DNA of 64,000 nucleotides, taken from assembly GCF_014646115.1 (NCBI RefSeq), contig NZ_BMMV01000025.1, forward strand, positions 1 through 64,000, read 5' to 3'. The DNA comes from Streptomyces camponoticapitis. Lineage in GTDB: Bacteria; Actinomycetota; Actinomycetes; Streptomycetales; Streptomycetaceae. The number at the start of each line of letters is the position of its first letter. Position 1 is the first letter of the stretch. The translations under genes and the position numbers were made by a program. The notes beneath the pieces were generated by a model, which saw only the letters and a program-made list of their open reading frames with translations, had not been told where the DNA came from and ran no database searches. Shown here one piece after another: positions 33,230-41,871 of this stretch.

Positions 33230-34189
33230 CTCGACAAAAGCCGCCCTTACGCGGAAGCTGCCAGGACGGCCGCCCCTCAGGCTGTCCAGGTCGCCGACGC
33301 CTGGCACGTCTGGAACAACCTCGCCGAGGCCGTGGAGAAGACCGTCACCGGCCACTACGGCTGCCTCCGCACCGCCCACCAGCCTGAAGAGCCAAAGCCA
33401 CCGGCGGAGCCGGACGGCATGCTCGACGTCCGCGGCCGGCCCCGCCGAATCGTCGCCACCATCCGCGAACGCCACCGCGCCGTCCAGGAACTTCATGCCC
33501 AGGGCCGGTCCCTTCGTCGGATCAGCCGTGACCTGAACCTGGACTATTACGCCGTCCGCCGATACGCCCGGACTGCGGACGTCGGCGAGCTGCTGGTGAA
33601 GGTCACCCAGCGCCGGACCCTGTTCGGCGACTACAAGCCCTTCATCTACCTGCGCTTCACCCAGGGATGCCGCAACGCCAGCCAGCTCCACCGGGATGTA
33701 CGCGACCAGGGGTTCCCCGGAGACAGGAGCGTGGTCAACTCCTATGTACGTCTGCTGAAGCAGGGCACCGTCACAGCGCCACCACCCCCGGCACTGCCGA
33801 AACCCAGGAGAGCACTGCGCTGGATCATGACCCACCCCGAGCGCCTTCGTCCGGAGGTGGCCGTGGGGCTGAAGGAGATCCGGGCGGCCTGCCACGAACT
33901 GAACGCCGCAGTCAAACACGTTCGAGCATTCGGCACGCTCATACACGAGCACCGTGGCGAAGACCTCCGCGAATGGATCGAGCAGGTCAGACAGCACGAT
34001 CTGCCCGCCCTGCGGCAGTTCGCCGACGGCCTTCTCCACGACTGGGACGCGGTCGTCGCCGGCCTGTCCAGCACTTGGAGCTCCGGTCAGGTCGAAGGCC
34101 AGGTGACCAGGGTCAAGCTCCTCAAACGCGCAGGCTACGGCCGGGCCAAGCTCGACCTTCTCCGCACCCGCATTCTCCTCCGGCATTGA
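33230..34189 (+). pseudogene. ISL3 family transposase, N-terminally truncated
   Basis: The frame is open from about 33230: LDKSRPYAEAARTAAPQAVQ, then VADAWHVWNNLAEAVEKTVT (the 'VADRWHLWHNL' block). An inserted HTH-like part follows (RSLRRISRDLNLDYYAVRRY), and it ends SGQVEGQVTRVKLLKRAGYG with the final catalytic Glu (QVEGQVTRVK). The first about 190 residues with the zinc finger and first Asp are missing. No intact terminal repeats were found. Confidence 0.78.
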
Positions 34190-34240
34190 GACGGGCGAGA
34201 TTCTGACCTCGCATCGCCGAAGGTGGGCAAAGATCTCCTC

Positions 34241-34498
34241 ATGGACGACCTCCTGAAGTTCCTTCACGCCCGTTACGAGGCGGACAACCATGCCTATGCC
34301 GAGGTGGCCTACCGTTTCGGGGCTGACGCCCTCCTTGACAGCCACCTGCCGATGCTCGACCTCCTCGACATGCTGGCCCGGGATTACGAGGCAATGAATC
34401 CGACCGACGCGCGCTTCGTCGGCCTTGGACATGCCCTTCGCGTGCTCGCACAGTCGTACACCGAGCACCCCGACTACCGGGCGGAGTGGCGACCCTAG
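34241..34498 (+). CDS. DUF6221 family protein
   Basis: 85 aa from the ATG at 34241 (an upstream GTG at 34223 is also in frame). It starts MDDLLKFLHARYEADNHAYA and ends VLAQSYTEHPDYRAEWRP. This pattern, with an acidic N-terminal helix, a central helix pair and the C-terminal 'A-Y--HPDY---W' motif, is that of DUF6221, small Streptomyces proteins of unknown role often found in mobile or accessory regions. Confidence 0.78.
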   Translation: MDDLLKFLHARYEADNHAYAEVAYRFGADALLDSHLPMLDLLDMLARDYEAMNPTDARFVGLGHALRVLAQSYTEHPDYRAEWRP

Positions 34499-34560
34499 AG
34501 GAGCTGGCCGGTCACAAGATCAGCGACAGAGCCCGTTCATTCGTACGAGGCTATGCGCGT

Positions 34561-34990
34561 TCACGTGTACGCCGACACCTGCAGCCAGGCGACTTCCCGG
34601 GCCTGGGCGCGGGCAGAAGCCAGCCGGGCGAGAGCGGTCTCGTCGATGTCGGCGAGCAGCCGCCAGGCCGTCGGTGTCGAGGCGACGGGGCCGAACACCC
34701 CTGCCTGGTCCCGTAGTACGGCGAGGTCCGCGATGGCCTTGCCGCCGTCGGCGAGCATCACGGCCAGATCGGTGGCGATCCGGCCCGGGTCATGTCCCCT
34801 CCCGCGCGGCCGAAGCGGTCCGAGCGCGGCGGAGTACGCGGTGGTCAGCCCTGTGGCATTGGCCAGATCCGCCAGCAGCCGTGCCCCGGCATGACCGACC
34901 ACCCCCGCACCGTCCGCGCCGACATGGACCTTGGGACGCAACCCGATACCCCGCACGTAGAAAGTGCCCTCCGCCCGGACCGACAGAACC
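34561..34990 (-). pseudogene. IS1380 family transposase N-terminal fragment
   Basis: The - frame reads KVHVGADGAGVVGHAGARLL, ADLANATGLTTAYSAALGPL, RPRGRGHDPGRIATDLAVML and ADGGKAIADLAVLRDQAGVF, then GPVASTPTAWRLLADID. This is the well-conserved start of actinobacterial IS1380 transposases. After about 130 residues the frame breaks (SAYT) and the catalytic centre is missing. GAAAGTGCC at 34961-34969 and GGCACTTTC at 35020-35028 form a short inverted pair near its start. Confidence 0.8.
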
Positions 34991-34999
34991 CCTCAGCAA

Positions 35000-36340
35000 G
35001 GTTCATCGTCCCAGGTCAGGAAGGCACTTTCGCGTTTCCGCCGCAACAACCCCCGTACCTAAGCGAAACGGCGAAGTTAACGCCCCGCAAGGAAGACGTG
35101 ATCCGTCGGCTCCTGGCCCACCACGCCGAGCAGAGCCGGCAGGCGGCCGAGCGGAAGGCGCCCGCTCCGGCGCCGGGCTATCGGCAGGAGACGATGGACG
35201 TGCTGTTCGGCAAGGGGATCGCGTGATCGCCGCCGAACGCCTCGCTGCTGCACCGGTGGTCTCCCGGCCCCATCTGTCGGCCGAACAGCAGGCCGAGAAG
35301 TTCCCGCCGCGTCCCGTTCCAGCACACTGGTCTGCCGCCGGGATGGACCGCGACGGAGTACTGCGGACGTGGGGCGAGGCGACGCCGCGGCAGGAGGATT
35401 CTCGCAACCACGACTTCCGTCGGCGCGGCCTGATGCTGATGCTGGACTGGTTGCAGGAACAACCGGGCCGGACCTGGCACCAGCGCTGGCACGCCAGCGG
35501 CGCCGATGCAGCTGGTGAGCGGTGGGCCGACGGCCCGGCGTGCCGGCTGGAGCGGCACGCCAAGTTCTCGCGGACCCGGCTGGAGACCATGACCAGCTCC
35601 CTGGTCGTCATGGTCGGTGCCGACGTCATCCGGCCCTTGCTGGGCTGGTTGCTCACCGGGGGCAGGAAGCGCAAACTCGCCCGGAAGATGATCCGCTCCC
35701 GCGACGCCGACGGCTTCGCCCGGCTGGACAATTTCTGCCAGGCCGATCCCGGGATCAGCGACATGGCCCGCCCGCCGCCTTGTTCCGCACCACAGTCATC
35801 ATCGCCGCCAAGGGCGGGACGGTGGCCAACATCGTGGTGGGGGACCTACTGGACGCTCTGGCAGTCGAGGCAGTTGCGTGGAAGCCGGCGCTCCGGCTCG
35901 GCGACGTTCCGGGCGCTGCGCGAGACCGGCGTCTTCGGCGCCGGCGTCCCTACGCTGCGGGAGATCCAAAGCATCGGCCAGCGTCCAGTCGAGGAGCTCG
36001 TCGACCGCTATCCGATCGCCTGCCGTCCGATCCGCGATCTGCTGGTGGAGTACCTCAAGGAACGACAGCCCGCCCTGGACTACGGCACCCTACGCGGGCA
36101 CACCTACCAGCTGACCAAGTGCTTCTGGCAGGACCTGGAACTGCACCATCCCGGCATCGACTCGCTGCGTCTCGCCGCCGACGTCGCCGCCACCTGGAGA
36201 CGACCACACCCCCGAGCAGATGCTCCGCCTGCGGCACAGGAATATGACGCACGTGTTCATCGGATGGGACTGGTTGCCCGAGACTCGCCGGAAGCTTCGA
36301 CCCCGACCCGGCGGCCGGCCGGGTCACCAACGCCGCCCGT
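35000..36340 (+). pseudogene. Large tyrosine site-specific integrase, frameshifted and truncated
   Basis: A first short frame ends QETMDVLFGKGIA with GTGA overlap (35223-35226) into a second starting VIAAERLAAAPVVSRPHLSA. That frame continues FPPRPVPAHWSAAGMDRDGV, GLMLMLDWLQEQPGRTWHQR and DVIRPLLGWLLTGG. At about 35760 the protein moves to another frame (ALFRTTVIIAAKGGTVANIV), and then back (VEELVDRYPIACRPIRDLLV, LTKCFWQDLELHHPGIDSLR). These are core-binding-domain blocks of the large Streptomyces integrases of about 750 residues. The catalytic R-H-R-Y half is missing. Confidence 0.65.
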
Positions 36341-36443
36341 CGCTACTAACAGGGTCGGCAAACCGGGCCCCGGGCCCGTACTCGCCGACAGCCCGTCGAT
36401 CTTCCCAGCGCGCAATGACATCGGCGCCCTCCTTCCAAACACA

Positions 36444-36484
36444 ACGTTGGCCTTCACGACCCCAACGGTCACGAAGGCCAACGT
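36444..36484. terminator. 12-bp stem hairpin ACGTTGGCCTTC / GAAGGCCAACGT
   Basis: The arms 36444-36455 and 36473-36484 are perfectly complementary with a 17-nt loop, and the stem is GC-rich. It could end transcripts from either side, although no gene ends nearby and no U tract follows. It may be left over from a lost gene or element end. Confidence 0.45.
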
Positions 36485-36580
36485 CATGCTTGCCCCCCCA
36501 AATTCGCCAACAGTGTCAGTTAGCGCGGGGAAACCCCTTGCCCCCATGGGAGACGAATGGGAGAAGGATCTTGCCCATGA

Positions 36581-36620
36581 GGGCTAACTAAAGCTAACTA
36601 AGGCTAACTAGAGCTAGATT
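36581..36620 (+). repeat. Tandem 10-bp repeats RRGCTAACTA
   Basis: GGGCTAACTA, AAGCTAACTA and AGGCTAACTA follow one another at 36581, 36591 and 36601, then a degenerate GAGCTAGATT. A further CAGTTAGC occurs at 36514-36521 (inverted). Ten-bp spacing puts all copies on one face of the helix, as for iterons or a cooperative regulator site. The AT content is high for this genome. Confidence 0.6.
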
Positions 36621-36923
36621 CTCATGGCGGAGTTCAGCAGATAAGCCGCTGACCAGCGACTTTCTGGGTCACACCGTTAATCCAGACGATCACGGTTCCC
36701 CCTCTTCCGTAGCCCCATGTGGATTGCCCGCAACACCCGGCAGTGGAAACACGTGGCCGATTCCGGCTGCCCCGTCGACACTCGGCTGTTGCTGGTTCGT
36801 GGCCTTTTCGCCACCTCTTGCGCGGGCCCCGGCGCGTCCTGTCCCGCGGAACGTTTTCAGCCGGGGCCGTAACACACGCGGACAGAAGGTCGTTGGAGAC
36901 GGATGTGACCGAGGGGGTTCGCC

Positions 36924-37100
36924 ATGCACCGTGACGTACTGGAGAGGTTCCCGGCGGGGGATCCGCGAGGGAGCTGGCGCGCCGAGGAGTTCGCGCGGGC
37001 GCGCCGGGACGAGGGCACCCCCGCCGAGGTGGTGATGGACCTGGAGTCGGACCACTTCCTGGTGGTGGTGCCCCAACAGGCCCGGGAATCCGCCTCCTGA
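36924..37100 (+). CDS. Small conserved hypothetical protein (58 aa)
   Basis: MHRDVLERFPAGDPRGSWRA, then EEFARARRDEGTPAEVVMDL, ESDHFLVVVPQQARESAS. GAGGGGG lies 5-11 bp before the ATG at 36924. The pattern (a W-R-A-E-E-F-A-R-x-R-R-x-E-G helix followed by A-E-V-V-M-D-L-x-x-D-x-F-L-V-V strands) recurs in small Streptomyces proteins of unknown function. It is convergent with the ABC permease gene. Confidence 0.65.
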   Translation: MHRDVLERFPAGDPRGSWRAEEFARARRDEGTPAEVVMDLESDHFLVVVPQQARESAS

Positions 37101-37125
37101 GGGAGCCGCTTCGGGGCCCCGGCTC

Positions 37126-38079
37126 TCAGCCCTTGCTGGATCCGAGGGTGAGACCGGCGATGAAGTGTCGCTGGAGCAGCAGGAAGACGATGATCGTCGG
37201 CAGCGCCACGATGATGGAGCCCGCGGCCAACAGGTTGTAGTCGGTGAAGAATTGACCGCGAAGATTGTTGAGCGCCGAGGTCACCGGCAGTTTGTCGCCG
37301 TCGGAGATGAAGACCAGCGCCCACAGGAAGTCGTTGTACATCCAGGTGAACTGGAGCGTGCCGAGGGCCGCGAGGGCCGGCCGGCACAGCGGCAGGGTGA
37401 TCCGCCAGTACTGCGCCCAGACGCCCGCGCCGTCGACGATCGCCGCCTCCAGGATCTCGATCGGCAGCGTCCGCATGAAGTTGGCCAGGACGAAGACGCA
37501 GAAGCCCATCTGGAAGCCGACCTGGACGGCGACGACGGCCCAGTACGAGTCGTACATCGTCATCGAGTCGGACATCCAGTACGGCAGCGGGATGCGGTTG
37601 AACAGCACGTACAGCGGCGTGATGATCACCTGCTGCGGCAGCAGATTGCCCGCCGTGAACAGCATCAGCAGCACGATCGATCCGCGCATCCTCAGCCGTG
37701 CCACGGCGAAGGCGACGAACGAGGCGAGGAAGAGCGCGAGCAGCACTCCCGGGACGGCGATGAGCAGCGTGTTGACGAAGTACTTCGTCATCCCGGAATC
37801 GGTGAACGCCTGCCGGTAGTAGTCGAAGGACAGCCTGTCGGGCAGTGAGAAGTAGCCGCGCTCGGCCGTCTCGTCGTACGGCCTGAGCGAGGCGTACGCG
37901 GCCAGCAGCAGCGGCGCGAGGAACCCCAGCGAGACGGCCATCAGGAAGGCGTGCACCCCGAACCGCCCGGGGGTGAGGCGACGCCGGCGGGCGGACGGCC
38001 GCGAGGACGCGGGAGCGCCGGGGGTGGCGGGTGTGGGCGCGGGCGGGCCCGGGGTCGCGGTGTCGGCGTGCACGCTCAT
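37126..38079 (-). CDS. Carbohydrate ABC transporter permease (MalG type)
   Basis: 317 aa. A Pro/Ala-rich cytoplasmic N-terminus (residues 1-40) precedes six membrane helices. The EAA loop that contacts the ATPase reads EILEAAIVDGAGVWAQYWRI followed by TLPLCRPALA, and the MalG tail RHFIAGLTLGSSKG is at the end. It is the last gene of a binding protein/permease/permease operon; its ATG overlaps the preceding stop (ATGA). No ATPase gene is present, so a shared one such as MsiK is expected (genus knowledge). Confidence 0.92.
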   Translation of the reverse strand: MSVHADTATPGPPAPTPATPGAPASSRPSARRRRLTPGRFGVHAFLMAVSLGFLAPLLLAAYASLRPYDETAERGYFSLPDRLSFDYYRQAFTDSGMTKYFVNTLLIAVPGVLLALFLASFVAFAVARLRMRGSIVLLMLFTAGNLLPQQVIITPLYVLFNRIPLPYWMSDSMTMYDSYWAVVAVQVGFQMGFCVFVLANFMRTLPIEILEAAIVDGAGVWAQYWRITLPLCRPALAALGTLQFTWMYNDFLWALVFISDGDKLPVTSALNNLRGQFFTDYNLLAAGSIIVALPTIIVFLLLQRHFIAGLTLGSSKG

Positions 38080-38990
38080 CGGGTCTTCTCCCCTCGGATC
38101 TCCTGGACCAGATACGTCACGACGAAGCCCATGGAGACGACGAGCAGCACGACGGCGATCGCCGATCCGAAGCCGATCCGGCTCGCCTCTCCGATGATGT
38201 TGTCCGTGACGAGCACCGAGAGCAGTTCGAGGCCGTTTCTGCCCTTGTTGACGGCGTAGACGATGTCGAAGGCGCGCAGCCCCTCGATGACGGTGATCAC
38301 GCCGACGATGACATTCACCGGACGCATGGTGGGGAAGACCACCCGGAAGAATGTCTGAGTCTCGCTCGCGCCGTCGATGGCCGCGGCCTCCTTGAGAGAG
38401 GCGTCGACAGCCTTGAGTCCGGCCAGATAGAGGATCATCACATAGCCGGTGTGCCGCCAGGCGGCGGCCAGCAGGACCATCCAGATGTTGAGGTCCGGGT
38501 CGCCGAGCCAGTCCGTGGGATTCTCCGTGTCGCCGAGGATCGCGTTGAGCGCGCCCTGGTCGCGGGAGAAGACGAGTTGGGCGATGAAGCCGACGACGGC
38601 GAGCGAGAGCACCACCGGCAGATAGATCGTCGACTGGTAGAAGCGGCTGAAGCGCACACCCCGGTCGATGAGGACGGCGAGGAACAGTCCGAAGGGCGTG
38701 GCGACCAGTCCGAGGAAGCCCAGCCACAGGAGGTTGTGCTGGACGGCGGGCCAGAACTGCGGGTAGTTGGTGAACAGGTTCTCGTAGTTCTCCGTACCGA
38801 CCCACTCGATGTCGCTGATCCCGTCCCAGCTGGAGAAGGACAGCACGATCGAGGCGACGGTCGGGCCCCACACGATGACGAGATCGAGCAGGAGAGGTAC
38901 TCCCAGCAGCACGCACAGGACGGCACGGTCCCGGGCGGAGAACCGCCGGGGGCCGCGCCGCCGGGTGCGACGCGTCGTGAAGAACGCCAC
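38076..38990 (-). CDS. Carbohydrate ABC transporter permease (MalF type)
   Basis: 304 aa, six predicted helices after an Arg-rich N-terminus (FTTRRTRRRGPRRFSARDRA). WDGISDIEWVGTENYENLFT is the usual outside loop after TM1. The EAA motif reads KEAAAIDGASETQTFFRVVF, PTMRPVN. It forms the membrane pore with the downstream MalG-type protein. It begins 84 bp after the binding-protein gene and overlaps the next gene by 4 nt. Confidence 0.92.
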   Translation of the reverse strand: MAFFTTRRTRRRGPRRFSARDRAVLCVLLGVPLLLDLVIVWGPTVASIVLSFSSWDGISDIEWVGTENYENLFTNYPQFWPAVQHNLLWLGFLGLVATPFGLFLAVLIDRGVRFSRFYQSTIYLPVVLSLAVVGFIAQLVFSRDQGALNAILGDTENPTDWLGDPDLNIWMVLLAAAWRHTGYVMILYLAGLKAVDASLKEAAAIDGASETQTFFRVVFPTMRPVNVIVGVITVIEGLRAFDIVYAVNKGRNGLELLSVLVTDNIIGEASRIGFGSAIAVVLLVVSMGFVVTYLVQEIRGEKTR

Positions 38991-39074
38991 GGATCAGAGC
39001 TCCCGGTCGGAGTCGGCGGGCACGAGGGGGGGCGGGCGTGGGGAGCAGCGGCGGGCGGGTGCTGTCCGGGAGGC

Positions 39075-40433
39075 TCAGCTGCCGGCGTCGGACGCGAAGA
39101 GCGTCTTCTTCTGCCGCTCGATCCCGTTGACCAGTCCGTCCACGTCGTCCGGCTCGTTGATGAAGCTCTGGATGGCCTGGATCATCACCGTGGAGGCGAA
39201 GTCGGGCCGGGTGTCGCGGTCCATGAACTGCGATATCTGCTTCGAGCCCGCGATCAGGTCCACCGCCTTCTTCTGCAGCGGTGAGTACTTGGAGATGTCG
39301 GCGTCCTCACTGACCGCGACGTTGTTGGGGTCACCGGCGAGATAGACGTCCTCGGCCCTGCCGGTGGCCAGCCAGGACAGCAGATCCCTGGCGCTCTCCA
39401 TGGTCTGGTCGTTCTTCAGACTCTTGGAGTTCTTCGCCAGCAGGAATCCGTCGATGGGCGCCTCGACCGCGTCCTGGCCGTGCTCCGGGTTGATCTCGGG
39501 GAAGGCGAAGAAGTCGATGTCGTCCTGCTCGTCCTCGGGGAACTGCTGGCCGGGGTGCGGCAGTCCGAAGACGGCCATTCCCGTCTCGCCCTTCTGGAGG
39601 CTGGTCGCCGCCTCCTGCCAGGTACGGCCGTTGGCGCCCGGCTGGCAGTAGGGCAGGATGCTCCGCCAGGTGTCGAAGACGTCCTTGACGCGCCTGTCGG
39701 TCCAGGCTTCCTCGCCCGCCATCAGCGACTTGTGGAACTCGTAACCGTTGGTGCGCATGTTGATGTAGTCGAAGGTGCCCATCGCGGGCCAGCCGTCCTT
39801 GTCGCAGAACGCGATCGGGGTCAGCTTGTCCTTCCGCATCCGCTTGGCGAGCGCGAGATACTCGTCCAGGGTGCGCGGCGCCTCGTAGCCGCGCTCCTCG
39901 AAGACGCTCTTCCGGTGGAAGACCGCCCACGGGTAGTAGTAGTACGGCGTGAGGTACTGCTTGTCGTCCGAGCCGGTCGACTGGGCTTTCAGCGCCTCGG
40001 AGAAGCCGGTGTAGTCGCCCCACAGGTCGCTGATGTCGTGCAGCAGCCCCTTCTCGGCGAAGAACTGCATCCGGTAGCCGGCGAACCACATGAAGACGTC
40101 GTCCGGCTTGCTCTGCAGATAGCGGCTGATGTTCTCCTGGAAGCTGTTGTGGTCAACGGTGTTGACGTCGACCTTCCGCTTCTCCTGGGACTGTTTCTCG
40201 TACGCCGCGAAGGCCTGCGCGAACGCCTTCTTCGGGACCGGATCGGAGGCGTTCGAGCCCATCGTGACGGTCTTTCCGTCACCGCCGGGGCCGCCGCCGC
40301 ACGCGGCGAGCAGCGACGGCAGTGCGATCGCACCCGCCCCGGCCGCCGCACCACGCAGTAGATTTCGCCGGGAGATCCGGTGCCCGGCCAGACTCGCCGG
40401 TACCACCGAACCGTTGAACGGAGACTGAGACAT
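39075..40433 (-). CDS. Sugar ABC transporter substrate-binding lipoprotein
   Basis: 452 aa. A twin-arginine-like signal (RISRRNLLRGAAAGAGAIAL) leads to a lipobox LLAACGG (Cys about residue 46), so the mature protein is a lipid-anchored extracytoplasmic protein. The body is a type-1 sugar-binding fold with PDDVFMWFAGYRMQFFAEKG (near hinge), YYYYPWAVFHRKSVFEERGY and WQEAATSLQKGETGMAVFG. AGGAGGGGGACATG gives a strong start. LacI and ROK genes upstream suggest sugar-regulated uptake; the sugar is not identifiable. Confidence 0.92.
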   Translation of the reverse strand: MSQSPFNGSVVPASLAGHRISRRNLLRGAAAGAGAIALPSLLAACGGGPGGDGKTVTMGSNASDPVPKKAFAQAFAAYEKQSQEKRKVDVNTVDHNSFQENISRYLQSKPDDVFMWFAGYRMQFFAEKGLLHDISDLWGDYTGFSEALKAQSTGSDDKQYLTPYYYYPWAVFHRKSVFEERGYEAPRTLDEYLALAKRMRKDKLTPIAFCDKDGWPAMGTFDYINMRTNGYEFHKSLMAGEEAWTDRRVKDVFDTWRSILPYCQPGANGRTWQEAATSLQKGETGMAVFGLPHPGQQFPEDEQDDIDFFAFPEINPEHGQDAVEAPIDGFLLAKNSKSLKNDQTMESARDLLSWLATGRAEDVYLAGDPNNVAVSEDADISKYSPLQKKAVDLIAGSKQISQFMDRDTRPDFASTVMIQAIQSFINEPDDVDGLVNGIERQKKTLFASDAGS

Positions 40434-40636
40434 GTCCCCCTCCTCAGGGGTGCAACCCAACACAACCGAACGCGAGGGTTGGATCTCACTCCCCTGAGAG
40501 GGAGTCGTCAAGGGTTCTGACGGGATACCGAACAACCGTTACCCGGTCTTACGCAACAGAGCCGAACAGGCTCAACCGCAAACGCGCGCAATGCCACAAA
40601 CGCGAAGACAGGTACACCGAAGGGGATTTGACGGCC
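40434..40636 (-). promoter_or_regulatory. Sugar ABC operon control region
   Basis: It holds AACACAACCGAACG at 40459-40472, a 14-bp sequence also found before the lacI gene (41840-41853). An ACTCCC-CTGAGA-GGGAGT dyad lies at 40489-40506, and a half-like GAACAACCGTTAC near 40534 resembles the GACAACGTTGTC operator at 41798. These are candidate LacI-family sites for coordinated control. Confidence 0.45.
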
Positions 40637-40700
40637 CGTCGAGTCGCCTCACGCGACCTCCGCCCATTCGCCGGGACGGTCGCGTGAGGGCGACTCGACG
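40637..40700 (-). terminator. Long hairpin after the ROK gene
   Basis: The arms 40637-40658 and 40678-40700 pair over 22 bp with one bulged base and a 19-nt loop. It lies 17 bp past the ROK stop, so it should end that transcript before the ABC operon promoter. No U tract. Confidence 0.75.
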
Positions 40701-40716
40701 TTTGTCTGACGGGTCG

Positions 40717-41700
40717 TCAGAGACTTGTCGGCGCGGTCATGGCCGAGTGGTTGTTGCTCGAAGGGGCAGGCCCGCGCCCCAGCGCGGCGGCCGCCGCCGC
40801 GCCCACCAGACCCGCGTTCGTGCCGGTCAACGCCGGTGCCACGGTGAGGTTCTGGACGAACGAGAGCGTCGCGTACTCACGCAGCGAACGGCGCAGCGGC
40901 AGGAAGAGCACATCTCCCGCGTTCGCCACTCCCCCGCCGACGACCGCGATCCCGATCTCCACGAGCGTCGCCGTCGCGGCGATCCCCGCGGCCAGGGCCT
41001 GCGCGGCCCGCTCGAACGAGGCGATGGCGACGGCGTCGCCCGCGCGCGCCGCCGCGGCGACGGCGGCAGCCGAGGTGTCACCGTCCTTGCCCGGTCGCCA
41101 GCCGCCCTCCAGGGCGCGACGGGCGATGTTGGGACCGCTGGCGATGCGTTCGACGCAGCCGCGTCCGCCGCACGGGCAGAGGTCGCCGTCGAGATCCACG
41201 CTGATGTGGCCGATATGGCCGGCGTTCCCCGAGGGGCCCGGGTGGAGCTTGCCGCCGAGCACCAGACCGCCGCCGACGCCGGTGGAGACGACCATGCACA
41301 GGGCGTTGTCGTAGCCGCGGGCCGCGCCCTGCCAGTGCTCCGCCGCCGTCATGGCGACGCCGTCGCCCACCAGCGTCACCGGCAGCCCGCTGGTGGCTTG
41401 CCGGACCCGCTCGACCAGGGGGAATCCGCGCCAGCCGGGCACGTTCACCGGGCTGACGGTGCCGGCCGCCGCGTCCACGGGCCCGGCGCTGCCGATGCCG
41501 ACAGCTGTTGTACGCGCCCAGAGGGGCGAGGCGCCGATCTCCTCCAGCACCTCCGTGACCGCGCGCATCACCGACTCGCCCTCCTCGGTCGCCGGGGTCG
41601 GCCGGCGGGACCGTACGAGGATCCTCCCGTCACCGTCCACCAACGCTCCGGCGATCTTGGTACCGCCGATGTCGAGAGCGGCGACTAGCTCGGTATGCAT
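40717..41700 (-). CDS. ROK family sugar kinase
   Basis: 327 aa. ATP-phosphate loop ALDIGGTKIAGALVDGDGRI at the N-terminus, catalytic Asp in LPVTLVGDGVAMTAAEHWQG (the usual V-x-N-D region here reads V-G-D-G), STGVGGGLVLGGKLHPGPSG, and a Zn-binding CPCGGRGCVERIASG (the ROK CxCGxxGCxE motif). It should phosphorylate a hexose or N-acetylhexosamine imported by the adjacent ABC system. GGAGATCC precedes the ATG at 41700. Divergent from lacI. Confidence 0.92.
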   Translation of the reverse strand: MHTELVAALDIGGTKIAGALVDGDGRILVRSRRPTPATEEGESVMRAVTEVLEEIGASPLWARTTAVGIGSAGPVDAAAGTVSPVNVPGWRGFPLVERVRQATSGLPVTLVGDGVAMTAAEHWQGAARGYDNALCMVVSTGVGGGLVLGGKLHPGPSGNAGHIGHISVDLDGDLCPCGGRGCVERIASGPNIARRALEGGWRPGKDGDTSAAAVAAAARAGDAVAIASFERAAQALAAGIAATATLVEIGIAVVGGGVANAGDVLFLPLRRSLREYATLSFVQNLTVAPALTGTNAGLVGAAAAAALGRGPAPSSNNHSAMTAPTSL

Positions 41701-41871
41701 CAGTGTCGGATCTCCAGTGGACGAGAGGGTCCCCGCGGGTGGGGGTTGTGGGGACGCGCGGGGACCTGCGGGTTCATGGAACAGTCTCCATTCACCTGAC
41801 AACGTTGTCCAGGGCCTATGCTCAACGCCACAAGTCTTGAACACAACCGAACGACGACAGGACAGCGCACA
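41701..41871. promoter_or_regulatory. Divergent ROK / lacI promoter with LacI-type operator
   Basis: GACAACGTTGTC (41798-41809) is a perfect 12-bp palindrome with a central CG step, the form bound by LacI/GalR repressors. It sits between the two starts and could repress both. AACACAACCGAACG (41840-41853) lies between it and the lacI start and recurs before the ABC operon. Confidence 0.65.

Larger units (their letters stand above)
36341..36923. other. Gene-free stretch with hairpin and tandem repeats
   Basis: No gene was recognised. It holds a 12-bp stem hairpin (36444-36484), three 10-bp tandem repeats (36581-36610) and, from 36690 on, the leader of the small gene at 36924. The stretch marks the passage from the eroded mobile region to orderly genes. 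Confidence 0.4.

Noticed and set aside
36444..36484. Hairpin as an integron attC site
   Set aside because: There are no R'/R'' core sites, unpaired bases or cassette gene; it is a plain perfect stem.
37973..39284. + strand frames opposite the ABC permeases
   Set aside because: They are antisense shadows; the - strand genes have signal, membrane helices and EAA motifs.
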